From contig CM060958.1 of NCBI GenBank assembly GCA_030765055.1, forward strand, positions 76,956,985 through 77,020,984: 64,000 bases of DNA, given 5' to 3'. This document shows positions 1 to 12,128 of this stretch, piece after piece; position 1 is the first letter of the stretch, and every line of letters starts with the position of its first letter. This DNA is from Mantis religiosa (Eukaryota > Arthropoda > Insecta > Mantodea > Mantidae). The notes below the pieces were generated by a model. It saw only the letters and a list, made by a program, of their open reading frames with translations. It searched no databases and was not told the origin of the DNA. The position numbers and the translations under genes were made by a program.

Positions 1-440
1 TTTAATGTCATATCGGCACGTTGGCCATAGTAGCACAATGGTAGTGCGGCTGGACGGAAACCAGAAGATCCGCGGTTCAAATCCCGGCTATGGCATTGAA
101 TTTTTCAGTCAGACTCAACGTTTCCACAATTTAGCCTACACACGGCCAGTGTGAAAGAATAATTAATTTCCATTAATTAACCTAATAGTGGTTAACTATA
201 AAGCCCGGGCCTTAAAGTACTTACAGCATAGTAAGTCGCCATTAAGGTAGTTGTCTCATGTGTTTATGAGAACTCCTAAGTGGTTTGCCGGGAAAATACG
301 AGTCAGTTGGAGAATTTAATGTCATATCGGCACGTTGGACATAGTAGCACAATGGTAGTGCGGCTGGACGGAAACCAGGAGATCCGTGGTTCAAATCCCG
401 GCTATGGCATTGAATTTTTCAGTCTGACTCAACGTTTCCA
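1..440 (+). repeat. Family B tRNA-like repeat, about 1.4 tandem units
   Basis: Two tRNA-like heads lie at 24-94 and 338-408, 314 bases apart, joined by a unit body rich in recurring words such as GTTAACTATAAAGCCCGGGC and TAAGTCGCCATTAAGG. Each head has a 7-base acceptor-like stem (GCCATAG with CTATGGC; the second copy is GACATAG), an A-box-like stretch and a B box (GGTTCAAATCC), so an internal RNA polymerase III promoter is likely. The same unit recurs at many places in the window. The first unit is cut by the window edge. It is a dispersed repeat and not a working tRNA gene, because the anticodon arm is not well formed. Confidence 0.85.
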
Positions 441-826
441 TGATTACCTTTTGTTTGTGTCAATTACTAGGATCGTCGCCACCGCGGTGCTTGAGTTTCG
501 CCCCACAGATGTTTTGCATATCAGTTGTCCTCATTCATACTTAGAAACCATTGCTTGGGCTAGATCTGAACCAGCAACCTTGAAATCAGGTATGAGCTCG
601 CTGATAACAAAAGTGTCGTAGAATAAGCGTAGAGTGTGGTCAGTATAGCAATGCTTCAGTCCACCGTGCATGTTTTCGAAATAGTCATCCCTATAAAACA
701 GGAACTTTCATTAGAAATGTGAATGATTTGGACATCTTATTTGTTGGTGTATCGCCAAATTTTTAAAGAGTTCTTATGTACTCATCAGATCCACTATATT
801 CAATGTGATTTGGAAGCTTTAACTCT
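441..826. other. No recognisable feature
   Basis: AT-rich sequence between a family B repeat and a mariner element. I see no convincing gene, repeat or RNA. Confidence 0.5.
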
Positions 827-2095
827 TACGAGGGCTGTTCAATAAAGAAAGATCACAATCTTTTTTACAACGTACCTTTACTCATCCTCATAATTTTCAT
901 GGTCCTTCTCAAAATAGTCTACCCTGAATGCGATGCACTTGTCCCAGCATTTCTGAGAGATTCTTCAAAATCTCCTCCGGAGATTTCACCACTGATTCTG
1001 ATAATGGATAATGCCTCCCACGAAGGTGTTTCTTCAAGTTAGGAAATATAAAAAATTCACATGTGGCTAAATCCGGACTATAGGGAGGGTGAGGCATGAA
1101 CTTCACGTTTATTTTTGCAAGATATTCAGCAACAACATTGGCAATATGCGACTGCGCATTATCGCAGTGCAGCATCCAGCCTGCTTCATGGAAATGTGGT
1201 CTTTTGTGCCTGATATGGACTTGCAATGTTTTCAGGATATCCCTGTAGTATTGTCCAGTTACTGATGTGTGTGCAGGTACAACATGCTGCTAAACCATTC
1301 CATGAATATCAAAGAATGAGATGACCGTAACTTTCCCAGCAGAAGCAACCACTTTTGCCTTTTTGGGGGTTGGTGATGAAAGGGATTTCCACACCGAGCT
1401 TTGCTGTTTGCTCTCAGAAGCAAAGTGATGTAGGCAAGTTTCATCAGTAGTGATTACGTTTGAATGAAACTCCGGAACTTCCTCTAACTTCAACTTTAAT
1501 TCGAATGTCCTTTTGTTCGGGAATCAACAGTCTTGGAACTCATCGCGCACAAACACGTCTCATGTATAATGTTTCGGTCACCAACGTGTGGGTGGCACCC
1601 AATGAAATGTTCAGTATTTCAGAAAGTGATTTTAAGGTAATACGTTGATCCCCTCTCACAATGGTAGCAGCAGTGTGGATGTTTTCTTCCGTAAGTGCAG
1701 TAACTGAAGCACCGGGTCCACCTTCCTTTGAAATTGATTGTCTCTCCTGTTTAAACATTTTAAACCATCTTCAAGCTGTGCTGTAGGGAAGAACTGGCTC
1801 TCCATAGGCCTCCTGTAACATTTTATAGGACTCAACTGAAGATTTGTTGAGATGAAAGCAGAACTTCAAAGCTGCATAGTGTTCATCGCGCGTTACCTCC
1901 ATTGCAGCGTTAGGCGATACAGAACATATCTGAATTTGCCTGGTTCTCACAGGCGGGAACATGGAGTACCAACAATGAAACTACTACGGCGTGTTTGTTT
2001 CACATTAAGCTAACAGAATACATTAAGATTGAATTTTAGTGCAAAAATCATGAGTGTAAAAAATTATGATCATTCTTTATTGAATTTCCCTCGTA
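827..2095 (-). mobile_element. Mariner-family transposon, near full length, inactive
   Basis: The ends are inverted copies of each other: CGAGGGCTGTTCAATAAAG at the left and the complement of CTTTATTGAATTTCCCTCG at the right, each flanked by the TA target duplication expected for Tc1/mariner insertion. The 1.27-kb length fits mariner. The transposase reads on the minus strand in several frames. This is the only copy of this family in the window that keeps the N-terminal helix-turn-helix half; the copies at 36536 and 49745 lack it. Confidence 0.9.
909..1962 (-). pseudogene. Mariner transposase, broken
   Basis: Mariner transposase cuts and pastes the element by binding its terminal repeats and using a DD34D catalytic triad. 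Pieces appear in order on the minus strand: N-terminal helix-turn-helix region (about 1962-1771), second HTH (1758-1540), a block with the first Asp in VITTDETCLHHF (about 1493-1290), and the C-terminal block (1226-909) with CDNAQSH and PYSPDLATCEFF. Frames change between blocks. The third catalytic Asp, in a position that reads PCDFF in the two sister copies, is Glu here (TCEFF). Frameshifts plus this replacement make an active enzyme very unlikely. Confidence 0.85.
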
Positions 2096-2829
2096 TTTGA
2101 CTATTACTGTATCGAGCGCGGTGGCTACGTAGTAAAGTGCGATAGTGGCATTCGAGAAATGCCGGGTTTGATCTTTCTGGAGTGTGTGTTTCCTACAAAG
2201 GTTGTCTTCTCTACCCTGTCGTCTCATTTCGTCTATTTCATTATACCTGACACACTCCAAGGGTGTGTGTCAGAGGATGGCGGACATATAGCGCAGATAT
2301 TTGAGATATGAACCTTAACGTCCCCGTCAAAGTGTGGCCTTTTTCGAGTCTCCACGCTGGTACGAGCTTTTCCATATTCCCGCTGATGGGGAGCCTACGA
2401 GTCACTACAGCCTTATACATAATATTAAATACGACCTACATAGACTGTTATATTCAGAAGTTGTTAACTGTTTTGTAACTTGCTGTTGAACACACAAACT
2501 TCAAAGAGGGAGCACTACGGTTTATGTACAGTACAACCCTTTCGTCTGTATTACGTCACTATTACACCACAACAGACTACTCAACCAGCTACAAGTCCGG
2601 GAACAGAAATGCTCGGTCTTATTACCAGATATGGTCTCATATATTACTTTATAATAACAGTACATTTAGCATTTGCTGTTCATGAACTTTTCTAATTCCC
2701 AAATGCCACTTTCACTTCTGTGAAAATTAAGTATTCTCCTAAATTAAATACATTTATAAAATTAACGCAATCGCTCTCTTTTTAGTCTCAAAGAAATAGG
2801 AACATTTTATTTCAGGAGCCCATGAGTGG
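2096..2829. other. No recognisable feature
   Basis: Short open stretches on both strands but no family that I recognise. No tRNA-like head or terminal repeat is visible. Confidence 0.45.
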
Positions 2830-3000
2830 ACCAGGAGGCTGCTTACCGGTAACGTGAGCTCATTCGGGAGGTCCGGGGATCAAATTCCGTCAAGACCATT
2901 CTACCTGACAGGATTTTTTCAAGGTTGCGTCAATCCTCATAGCTGGTATATACCAGGGGTGGTATCCTAACTTAGCTCTGGAAGTTTACTTCCCAAAAGT
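2830..3000 (+). repeat. Family E tRNA-like short repeat
   Basis: Contains the block CATTCGGGAGGTCCGGGGAT followed by a B-box-like CAAATTCC, and a tail with ATTTTTTCAAGG. A related block in the other orientation occurs near 51105-51260, where the minus strand reads CATTCGGGAGGTCGTGGTTT. Two separate copies argue for a dispersed tRNA-derived repeat. The ends are not clear. Confidence 0.5.
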
Positions 3001-3359
3001 ATTTCTCAAATACTATCCACCACCTGAGATGTCTCGTATGTAGTGAGAACTGTCGATAAATACTACTAAAATTCATCTGGAGTATATATAACAATCCAGC
3101 ACATATTTTTCCAGTCTAAGTGTACATTTATTTTAATATATTTTATAGAATTCTAATTTATTCTTCCTCCTTACAAGGTTTAGACCTTCAGACCTGCTCC
3201 GAAGCTAACAAAACTGGTTGCTCCAACTCTTCTGTTGTTTTCCAACACTTCATCTACCTAAAGGTTCATAAAATTAGCATTGCCGTGGATATCTTGAAGG
3301 GGGAATTCGTAGAACATGTTCTTTCTATCGTGTTTGATACTTTTGAATTTCTTCAGTAG

Positions 3360-3515
3360 CATTTTCCTTCCATTAACTGTTTATTAAGGTGCTCCTAATC
3401 CTATGTCTTCTAGTAATTCCCAACAATGGTCGTAAAATATCAATTAAGTCTCTTCCAATCTTAACTTTGGTTTTTAATGTCCAAGTTTCACAAGAATACA
3501 TCAGTGCTGGGTTAT
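3360..3515 (-). pseudogene. LINE reverse-transcriptase C-terminal remnant
   Basis: The minus strand reads ALMYSCETWTLKTK, which matches the LLYGCETWTLKK-type motif found after the polymerase domain of many insect non-LTR retrotransposons. The piece is short and interrupted. The family cannot be decided from this length. Confidence 0.5.
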
Positions 3516-3550
3516 TTTTTTAATATATTTATTTAATTTATTTATTTATT

Positions 3551-3774
3551 TCCTCCAACGTTAAGTCATATCGGACGATAAATGAAAGAGGTGAAATGAT
3601 GCTCAAATTAGTCCGTGGTCCATGGACCTTAGAGCTACCCGACATTCGTCTTTCAGGATAAGGGAAAACCCTGGAAAAACTTTATCCAGGTATCTCACCC
3701 TGACCGAGATTCGAACTCGGGACCTCTTGAACGTGAGACAGACACGTTACCATCTACGCTACCGAGGCGGGCAG
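3551..3774 (-). repeat. Family A SINE (tRNA-derived)
   Basis: On the minus strand it starts with GCCCGCCTCGGTAGCGTAGA (A-box region), carries the B box GAGTTCGAATCTCGG, then the body word CTTATCCTGAAAGACGAATG and ends near TATGACTTAACGTTGGAGG. About nine other copies in the window share this order. RNA polymerase III transcription and LINE-driven movement are expected for such SINEs. Confidence 0.85.
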
Positions 3775-5862
3775 CGCTGGTTTAGATACTATACTGTGGA
3801 ATCTTTGCTTTATTTCTGTCCTCATGTTTTTATCAGACTATTTTATGCATCAATTTAAACTATTGTATGTTTCAAAATTATTTGGTGTTCAGAATTGCTC
3901 TTTCTCTATCACTGCCATCTTCCAGAGATTTACAGAATTCTAATAAAGTTTTCAAATCAAACATTTCTGTCTCTTGCCTTTTAGGGTGGCCTGTTAGCTT
4001 GAGATAACTACCCCATGAGTTTCACGGGAACCACGAAGTCCTAACAGGAATTCAGAAAACCGACAGACGAGTCTATAATTCTTCCAGCTGGGGTTAAAGT
4101 TCGGGACTTGCGCCCACACTCCAAAATTGTCTAAAGCTGAAATCCAAGTAGTGAAGAAAATCTGGAAACGCAGAATTCAAAGAAGGAAAATAACTTGATA
4201 TTGGAGTTGGAATAGAAGGGGAAGGGAAAGATGGCAGCTCGATAATGTGCAACACGGCGAAGCCTGTGTGATATAATGATTTTTGAGAAGCGTCGATAAA
4301 GAAAGAGAAAAATAAGTAGTTAGAATATGTGCACAACATTATCTTGTGCCCCATCTTTCTACTCACTTAACCAGCTCTCATTTCTGTACAAGTTAGTCTC
4401 TCTGTGTATGGGGTCAAAGTGTCCTTGTGACCATAGAATATTACATAGGCCACCAGCTACCCTCTGTTGATGTAAGTTATCCTAAAGGATAGCAAAATGA
4501 GGCTTGAATCGCCATAGCTACAGAAGTAAAGGTGTATATCCCCCACAAACTCTTCAACAGGTATTTTCCTTGTGATAGGCGCTTCTATATTCCAGGCAAT
4601 ACATATGATCTTTAGTTACTGATATGTGAGGTTATTAATACAGCATATTTACCCAGATTCTGGTCCACAGACCAAGTGTAATAATTAGAATTTCAATGCC
4701 GTTTATTGATCTGTCATTGCAAAACTTTCATTCAGAATGTAAGGTTCTCTACTAAATAAATTTAGTAAAATCTGACACACATTCTTATTATAACAACGAC
4801 CGAATCAACTTCAGTACCCGAGGAAAGAAGCGGGTATCAGGAGAGAAAGATGGCGTTAGGATGCTGAACGTTACACAGATCGGTAGTACGTCTTTATGTT
4901 ATACCTACGTGCTGGGACAGTGCCATTGTTTGGGCGTTCCTTCCTACAGGCAAGAGCTGACCGTTAACAGCCCATTCTAGCTTCAGAATTAAAAGCGCTT
5001 CAACTTTGCAGCCTCTTAACCTCAAAGTTTTCTCATCGTAGTAGTGTTAAGTATCGATCGCCCCCAGATGGCAGGTCGCTCTCTAATGTGCTTGTACTAC
5101 CGCCATTCATAACCGCCCTCTCGCATTTTACGTCAATCATGCACAGTGCGGATCCCCGGGGAAAACTCGTGGGCATTTGTACTCATTTCGACTACGCGAA
5201 ATGCGTTTCAGGCGCGCCCACAAATAAGCGTATACTCCCGGCTAGCAGATGTATAGCTACGTTCTTTATGGAATTTAAACTGAGGGCACCATGCTGAAGT
5301 GGGATGCTGCATTAGGACAGATTTCCCGGGTAACAATTTCCTCTTTTGCTACCACTGCTTACGGCGCTTTTCTCTAAACATGATACATGCCTTAAACTGG
5401 TGTACATACGGAGTTTAAATCTCATTCGCGTGCATGTAGTTTGGAAAACTTTGGTAATCACATTTCAGACGTTTAAAATCGTTTCAAAATTAAGGATATA
5501 TACACAATTGAAAATTTTGCAGTTGTTTAGAATTAGTAAAAGCATTCATATATTAATAATTACTTTACAAATATTGCATACCTATTTACATCATACTCAA
5601 AACCACTTTAAGGATATTTAACGTGTTTCGAATCATACTGCATTCGAAGATGAACTGTGTAATTCGTATGAAACAACGGGAGAATAGCGTCGGATTGTAG
5701 CTAAATTGTTACTTAAAACTTTTGAAGAACACATTTCCATATATTACAAATTCATTCATATTGTTACAACTATTATAATAATTATTTTAAGTAGAGTATA
5801 AAATTAATTCATTTTATCAATGTTATTAGATTGCTTTAGGTCACAATGATAACGTTACTGCC
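3775..5862. other. No recognisable gene
   Basis: Mixed AT-rich sequence. A more GC-balanced patch near 4970-5300 has short open frames but nothing I recognise. No terminal repeats or tRNA-like heads were seen. Confidence 0.4.
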
Positions 5863-6184
5863 TACCGTAAGAGAGAAACTAGATTCGGATTTTGACATGT
5901 CCTCACCCTCCTAAGGAAGCGAAGCCTTTCTATGACCTTGGAGTTCAACTGAGACAATCTATAAAGCCTCCGGTATCCCGAAGCAGCCAAAGGGTGGTGG
6001 CCAATTACCACCTTCTCCACTTTACTCAAGATGGCTTGTATTAATGGCAAGAGATTCACATGTGATAGACTGGCTCACTATAAGTGTTCATGTTTTTTCT
6101 GTATTATTATTACAAAAAACAAATGCTAAGGATATTTATAAGTTCTCGCATTAATTTAGGGGAAGCTTAAACATAATTTATTTT

Positions 6185-6893
6185 GAAAGAGTAGAGCCAG
6201 ACTGAAAAATTCAATGTCATAGCCAGGATTTGAACCACGGGTCTTCTGGTATCCGTCCAGCCGCTCTAAACCATTGAGCTACTATGGCCAACGTGCCAAC
6301 ATGACATTAAATTCTCCAACTGATTCGTGTTTCTCCCAGTAAACCACTAGGAGTTCTCATAAACACATGAGACAACTATCTAAATGGCGACTTACTATGC
6401 TGTAAGTACTTTAAGGCCCGGGCTTTATAGTTCGGACCACTATTAGGTACAATTAATGGAAATTAATTGTTCTTTCACACAAGCCGTGTGTAGGACACAC
6501 TATGAAAGCGTAGAGCCAGACTGAAAAATTGAATGCCATAGCCAGGATTTGAAGCACGGATCTTCTGGTCTCCATCCAGCCGTTCTAAACCATTGAGCTA
6601 CTATGGCCAACGTGCCGAGATGACATTAAATTCTCCAAGTGACTCGTGTTTCTCCCAGTAAACCACTAGGAGTTCTCATAAACACGTGAGACAACTACCT
6701 AAATGGCGAATTACTATACTGTAAGTACTTGAAGGCCCGGACTTTATAGTTCGGACCACTATTAGGTACAATTAATGGAAATTAATTGTTGTTTCACACT
6801 AGCCGTGTGTAGGACGCACTATGAAAGAGTAGAGCCGGCTATGGCATTGAATTTTTCACACGGCTGCTGTGAAAGAACAATTAATTTCCATAA
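6185..6893 (-). repeat. Family B repeat, tandem minus units ending in an inverted tail
   Basis: Two minus-strand units about 315 bases apart (their landmark AGCCAGACTGAAAAATT lies near 6195 and 6510) are followed by the start of a third, which flips directly into plus orientation at about 6838 (AGAGCCG then GCTATGGCATTG). The right end is AACAATTAATTTCC, a boundary seen in other copies. The flanks share only TTTATTTT, so a target duplication is possible but weak. Both tRNA-like heads have A and B boxes. Confidence 0.85.
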
Positions 6894-7020
6894 GTTTATT
6901 TTATTCATTTTTGGGTGAGATATACAAAAAGCTTTTAATATCCTTCCGATGAAAGTTAAAGTTATTAGTATCCACTAGTGTAAAAGGGTGTATTTAAGTT
7001 GACAAATATCCAGAAGTTCT

Positions 7021-7210
7021 GGCCCCGTAGCTCAGTCAGTAGAGCACCTGCCTGCCATGCTAGGAGTCCCGGGTTCGATTCCCGGCGGTGGGGTGGGGAT
7101 TTTTCTCCTACCAAGATAATTCCCCATCTTCCCTAGAGTCTGGAAGTATGAATGAGAGTGTGAATGTGTGCGTGATCTAATGATTAAAAACCAAAGATAA
7201 CGAGTTAACA
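7021..7210 (+). repeat. tRNA-like SINE head (Gly-GCC-like) with tail
   Basis: Positions 7023-7093 look like a tRNA: A box TAGCTCAGTCAGTAGAGC, B box GGTTCGATTCC, six of seven acceptor pairs (CCCCG.. with ..GGTGGGG) and an anticodon-loop-like CTGCCAT. The anticodon stem is imperfect and the sequence runs on into a non-tRNA tail with CTACCAAGATAATTCCCC. I favour a SINE over a working tRNA-Gly gene. A covariance-model scan would settle this. Confidence 0.55.
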
Positions 7211-8350
7211 CCTTCAGTATGTTCCAAAGGAGAACGGCCGCCGATATGACCATAGCAGTTAAAGGAACAAGGAAAAAAACTATCCAAATAATAAAAGACG
7301 ATGGAAACACGATTTTTAAAGAAATGCTGTATTTACTTCAAAAGAAAAAATAACTGCTTTTATTTGAACCTAAATATTCAATGAGTTTTAATTGGAATAT
7401 TTATTTAATTTATTTAATATACAAATGATAAAAAGTAAGAAACATCAAGTAAAGAGGAAACAAAACTAAAAAATATCCTAAAATTAAATAAAAATTCCAT
7501 CATGTAACATATAGCGTGCTTCCTTTTAAGCAAGTTATAACAATCTGCTAATTTTAATTATTTCTACACATTTCCTTTGTTGTGGTTTTGCTACCACCGT
7601 TTTGGCTTCTCGTTTATAGGCAAATTATACGCAATCCTATAACAGTGAAAAGGAACCTGAATGCTTATTTACATAAAACTGAATACACGTTGTTTTCTTC
7701 GTTTCAACTTTTAAAATATCATATTTGTTAATCAAATGTAAGGTCACTTTTATAAAATAAAACAATAACCATTTCTTAGTACCAATGTACAAAATGATTT
7801 GAGATTAGAAAATTTGGTGAAAACATTTGTAATATTTTATCCCATAAGGAAACAACGTTCAAATTTTAGTTTCCTAGCTATAATTTCAGGATTCCGCAGG
7901 CACACATATTAATTATACCAAAACTTTGTATAGGGAGAAATGGTTTTAATTCACGTATTGTAGTAGATAAACAAGAGAACGCAGGAAGCCCATACAATTG
8001 TTTTGTAACTTCCCTGATGTTACATCTGCTTAGCATGAACTCAAAAGAAACGTAATAAAAGCACTTGAAAGCATATCTTAATAAACTGGGAAATTCAAAC
8101 AAACATTGGATATTTTTAATATAATCGCCGTGGGAGAAACTTTCTCTGTGTAAAATAGGAGGATCTTTATTTTTTCCAAAGGAGTTTCGTCTACTTCATA
8201 TGTTTTGCCAGTTATACAATTTAATGAGAATAAGGTCGATTCACCACCTGGAGGTGAGGATTTTAAGTCCTGGGTATATGACCGGTGTCCACTTATCGTG
8301 AGGAAATTAGGGAGCTTGCGATAGGTAAGCGACCCTGGTCATGAAAGCCA
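7211..8350. other. No recognisable feature
   Basis: AT-rich sequence without clear coding, repeats or RNA genes. Confidence 0.45.
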
Positions 8351-8505
8351 ACGTTCCTGCTGGGGGTGTCGAAATGCTCACCACATCTCCTCCCCGTATC
8401 GGTTGGCTGATCGCGCACCTCTACCTTGCGTATGTGGGCGTGAGGGCGGCAGTCGGGTTAGCAGGCTTTGGCCCCATATAGGCTGTCGCGACATGGGTTA
8501 TTATT
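8351..8505 (+). repeat. Family C dispersed repeat
   Basis: Shares an ordered set of words with the minus strand of 41418-41577, including ACCACATCTCCT, then CCGTATC, TTGCGTA and CAGTCGGGTT. Two copies show that it is a dispersed repeat. It has no clear tRNA-like head and may be a LINE or DNA-transposon fragment. Confidence 0.6.
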
Positions 8506-8745
8506 ATTACGGACGATTACAGTCAAGAAACAGAAATTTCAAAACATAAATTTTATTTGAAAGTTTAATATCCTAAACGTTACCAATTTAAATTGTAGTT
8601 TTAAGAGTCGTTTTAACAAAATTAAAATGAAAGTCGCTGCACACACACTTCCCCTTCATGTTATATCTTGTTTTTCTCTCTCCCTCCCATTTTCTCATAA
8701 CGTTAAAATGTGTTTACTCAGGTGTCATGGGATTTAAGAAATGTA

Positions 8746-8952
8746 ATTTTTTGTCATATCGGACGATGTGGGTGAAATGATACTCAAATGAGTCAAGGGT
8801 CCATGAAGCTTAGAGTTACTTGACACTCGTCCATTAGAATAAGGGAGAACCCCAGAAAAACCTTATCCAGGTAACTCAGTCTAACCGAGATTTGAACTTC
8901 GAACCCTTTGAACGTGAGAAAGACATGCTACCATCTACGCTACCGAAGCGGT
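8746..8952 (-). repeat. Family A SINE, diverged
   Basis: Minus-strand family A SINE with the same order of blocks as the 3551 copy but more substitutions in the B-box region (GAAGTTCAAATCTCGG). Its tRNA end abuts the target duplication of the family B foldback element, so that element landed right beside this older SINE. Confidence 0.8.
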
Positions 8953-8966
8953 CAATAAGTGTATTG

Positions 8967-9445
8967 GAAATTAATTGTTCTTTCACACTAGCCATGTGTA
9001 GGACGCACTATGAAAGGGTAGAGCCAGACTGAAAAATTCAATGCCATAGCCGGGATTTGAACCACGGATCTTCTGGTTTCCGTCCAGCCACTCTAACCAT
9101 TTGAGCTACTATGGCCAACGTGCCAACATGACATTAAATTCTCCAACTGACTCTTGTTTCTGCCGGTAAACCACTTAGGAGTTCTCATAAACACATGGGA
9201 CAACTACCTTAATGGTGATTTATGCTTAAATTACTTACGGCATAGTAAGTCGCCATTAAGGTATTTGCCACATGAGAACTCCTAGTGGTTTACCGTCAGA
9301 AACACGAGTCAGTTGGAGAATTTAATGTCATGTTGGCACGTTGGCCATAGTAGCTCAAATGGTTAGAGTGGCTGGACGGAAACCAGAAGATCCGTGGTTC
9401 AAATCCCGGCTATGGCATTGAATTTTTCAGTCTGGCTCTACCCTT
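8967..9445. mobile_element. Family B foldback element with 15-bp target duplication
   Basis: A minus family B unit is followed by a plus unit, making inverted arms of roughly 210 bases with a centre near 9230. Each arm carries a complete tRNA-like head. The element is bounded by the direct repeat TCAATAAGTGTATTG at 8952-8966 and 9446-9460. A target duplication of this length is typical of LINE-type target-primed insertion. The palindromic body is unusual for a SINE and could fold into a long hairpin as RNA. Confidence 0.85.
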
Positions 9446-9460
9446 TCAATAAGTGTATTG

Positions 9461-10375
9461 TTTATGAAATCCAAATAACTCAATTTCTAGATAAAGTGCA
9501 CTACTTTCTCCTCTACCATAAGTAAGAAGCAGATAAAGTAATATGTTGAAAAGAGAAAATGCTCCGAATTAATGGGTTAGCCCATAAATACTAGCGTTTT
9601 TACAAAGAGAAAGTTTTACGTGCAAAGTAAATTGTTTTGGCTACGTAGTTTTTAAAAATAGTGTGTTTTAGTTTCAGTGTGCTTATCTAAGGCTCCTTCT
9701 CCTCAGGTTAATAAAATGTCTGTCAAATCTACAACAAAAAGCACTTTGAACACCTGCTTTTTGTGTTTAATGGAAATTCGAAAGAAATCGAAATGATCGC
9801 GAGCATTCAACTTGACACTCCATTTTATTGTACCTGATAGAGTCAAACAATACATAAGCAAAAACTAAACATACTATTGTACACATTATTGTCAATTATA
9901 TAATACAAATCCAAAATATTTCATTTTACACGCAAACACTCCCCTTGGGAAAAAAAGAACATCAGAACTTTGGTGCCAAACCCATTATAACTCACAATAG
10001 CAGGTTTTCTCCACGTCCTCGGTATAAGGAGAATGAGTATTTTGCGGCGGACTATTCTTCATTGAATTCATCTTATTTTGTTACCTCGTCACCTTCTTCC
10101 CCTTCTGATTCCAATATTTTACTTTTCCATCTACAGGTTCAATCACTCTCTTCCTCTCGCTTAGGAACGAACTTTTTCAGCTTCTTACTACAGAGTCCAT
10201 CAGGTTTGTGCGTGTGCTCCTTCTTGTTTGCCGAAACTGCTTTGGAAATAACATAATGTCAACGTTTTCGGTATTTTTTTACACTTATATAATACCTAAT
10301 CTACTTAAGATTTCATTCTTATTATCTTAAAATACATACATGTTGCTTATACTTCATTTTTATAATTTGCTTTCA
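9461..10375. other. No certain feature
   Basis: Mostly AT-rich. The minus strand of about 9945-10250 has a charged, interrupted reading frame (for example LKKFVPKREEESD) that might be an old transposase or host fragment. I do not recognise it and the stops make it non-functional. Confidence 0.35.
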
Positions 10376-11450
10376 ATGCCCATACTACTATATGGCTTTT
10401 ACAGCCCCTTTTGGGCCCCAGCCTCCCTCAGTTTTTGCCTCCATTCTTCCCTATCTTCTGCTTTTTGTCTCCACATTCGGACTCCCAAAATCTGTTAGGC
10501 ATCTCTTCTTACTGTATCTTCCCAACGGTTTTTTGGTCTGCCTTTAGGTCTTGTATTGTAAAATTATCCTTCTAACATTTTTTGGAGGATCCGTTTCTCT
10601 TCCATTCCTTGAACATGTTCCGCCCATCTTAATCTTCTAATCTTAATTTCTTGTGCTATGTCAATATCTTTGTATATCTCATATAATTCTTTATTCACCT
10701 GTTTCGCCATACTCCATTAACTTTAGTTAGCCCATATACCCTTCGAAGTATCTTCCTTTCGAATATTAATAGTTTCTCCTCCATGGCTTAAGACAATGTG
10801 CAAGCCTCGCAGCCATATATTAACACTGGTTTAATCAATGTGTTATATAATTTTATTTTTGTTTTAGGGAATATTGTTTTATTCCTAAATATTTTCTGTA
10901 ATGAGGCATATGCTTTGTTTGCTGCTGTTATCCAAGCCTTTATTTCCTCGTTTTCATCATTTTTATTATTTATAATTGCTCCTAGATACTTGAAGCTATT
11001 AAATGTTTCCAGATGATTTTCTCTAGTGCTGGTATTTCTGCTTTTGTTCTTGCTACTTCTCTTTTGTATCATAGCTTTTGTTTTCTCTTTATTTATCATA
11101 AGTCATTCTTCCCATGCATTTTCCTCCAGTTTGTGTATATTTCTGAGACTGCCTTGTTGGTTCTCTCTACTATATCTATATCATATGCATATGCTAATAG
11201 CTGTAAAGATATATAATGCATTGTGTATTTTACATCATCTGGTAGTTTTCTAATAATATATTCCAGTGTTAAGTTAAACAAGGTAGGTGCCAGCCCATCC
11301 CCATGTTTTAGTCCATTTTCTATATTAAAACTATCTGTTATGTGGTTCCCAATTTTAAACTGGGCTGCAGTATTATCCATTGTGGCTTTCACTAAGCTTA
11401 TTAACTTCTCTGGAATTTGAAACTCTTCCATAATATAATGCCCATAAGTC
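10376..11450 (-). pseudogene. LINE reverse transcriptase, 5'-truncated and broken
   Basis: Reverse transcriptase of a non-LTR retrotransposon, which copies its RNA into a nicked chromosomal target. On the minus strand, 11431-11096 has the block GLKHGDGLAPTLFNLTLEYI (motif normally with LSP.LFN..LE) and the catalytic box, normally YADD, reads AYAYD, so a catalytic Asp is lost. Then 11099-10788 has FKYLGAIINNKND and LIKPVLIYGCEACTLS. The remaining C-terminus to about 10380 has GRPKNRW and DREEWRQKLREA. The C-terminal pattern resembles RTE-type elements, which is tentative. Confidence 0.8.
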
Positions 11451-11867
11451 CCTCTATATTGTTACCAGCTTTCCAGAAATTTTACTATAGTGTTGTACTG
11501 ATTGTACCACAAGCGATTAGGCAAATTATCTATAATGTCCTTCTTCTATACTTCTCTCTTCTGTTCTTATGGTATTTAGACGATCAACAAAAAGATTTTT
11601 ATGGAACTTGTGTAAATACACTTCTCTATAAATAAATCAATGTCGACTGCCTACACCTTAGATGTCCAACTAGAACTACAATAGCATGTGCTTATGAAGT
11701 TAATTCATCCTTGCTTAAAATACTTTCTTGATACGAGATTCCTAAGAATTGCATTGCATATATTCACTTACAAAATGACTCAGCATGTGGTAGCATTTAT
11801 TAATGAAATGGTAATTCCACAGTTATTTATTCCTATTCAGAACAATTCATTTACTGGGAACTACCAC
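11451..11867. other. No recognisable feature
   Basis: AT-rich sequence between a LINE remnant and a SINE. Nothing recognised. Confidence 0.45.
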
Positions 11868-11879
11868 TGTACTCACAGC

Positions 11880-12116
11880 TTCGGTAGCGTAGATGGTAGC
11901 ATGTCTGCCTCACGTTCAAGAGGTCCCGAGTTCGAATCTCGGTCAGGGTGAGTTGCCTGGATAAGGTTTTCACCGTTGTTTTCCCTTATCCTGAAGGACG
12001 AATGTCGGGTAACTCTAAGCTCTATGGACCCTGGGATCATTTGAGCATCACTTCATCCGTTCCACTCATCGTCCCATATGACTTAACGTTGGAGGACGTA
12101 AATTAAAAAAAAAAAA
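11880..12116 (+). mobile_element. Family A SINE with 12-bp target duplication
   Basis: Plus-strand family A SINE, starting a few bases inside the tRNA head (TTCGGTAGCGTAGATGG) and ending in A(12)-like tail. It is flanked by TGTACTCACAGC at 11868-11879 and 12117-12128, a clean target duplication that fixes its limits and shows LINE-dependent insertion. It lies immediately upstream of the next LINE fragment. Confidence 0.92.
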
Positions 12117-12128
12117 TGTACTCACAGC

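Noticed and set aside
24..94. Working tRNA gene
   Set aside because: The head has acceptor pairing and A/B boxes, but the anticodon arm is poor and the sequence belongs to a ~315-bp unit found many times in the window.
280..621. 113-codon plus-strand frame
   Set aside because: It reads through the family B tRNA-like unit and unrelated flank; no protein family fits.
7023..7093. Working tRNA-Gly (GCC) gene
   Set aside because: The anticodon stem and one acceptor pair fail and the sequence runs straight into a SINE-like tail. I kept it as a tRNA-like repeat.
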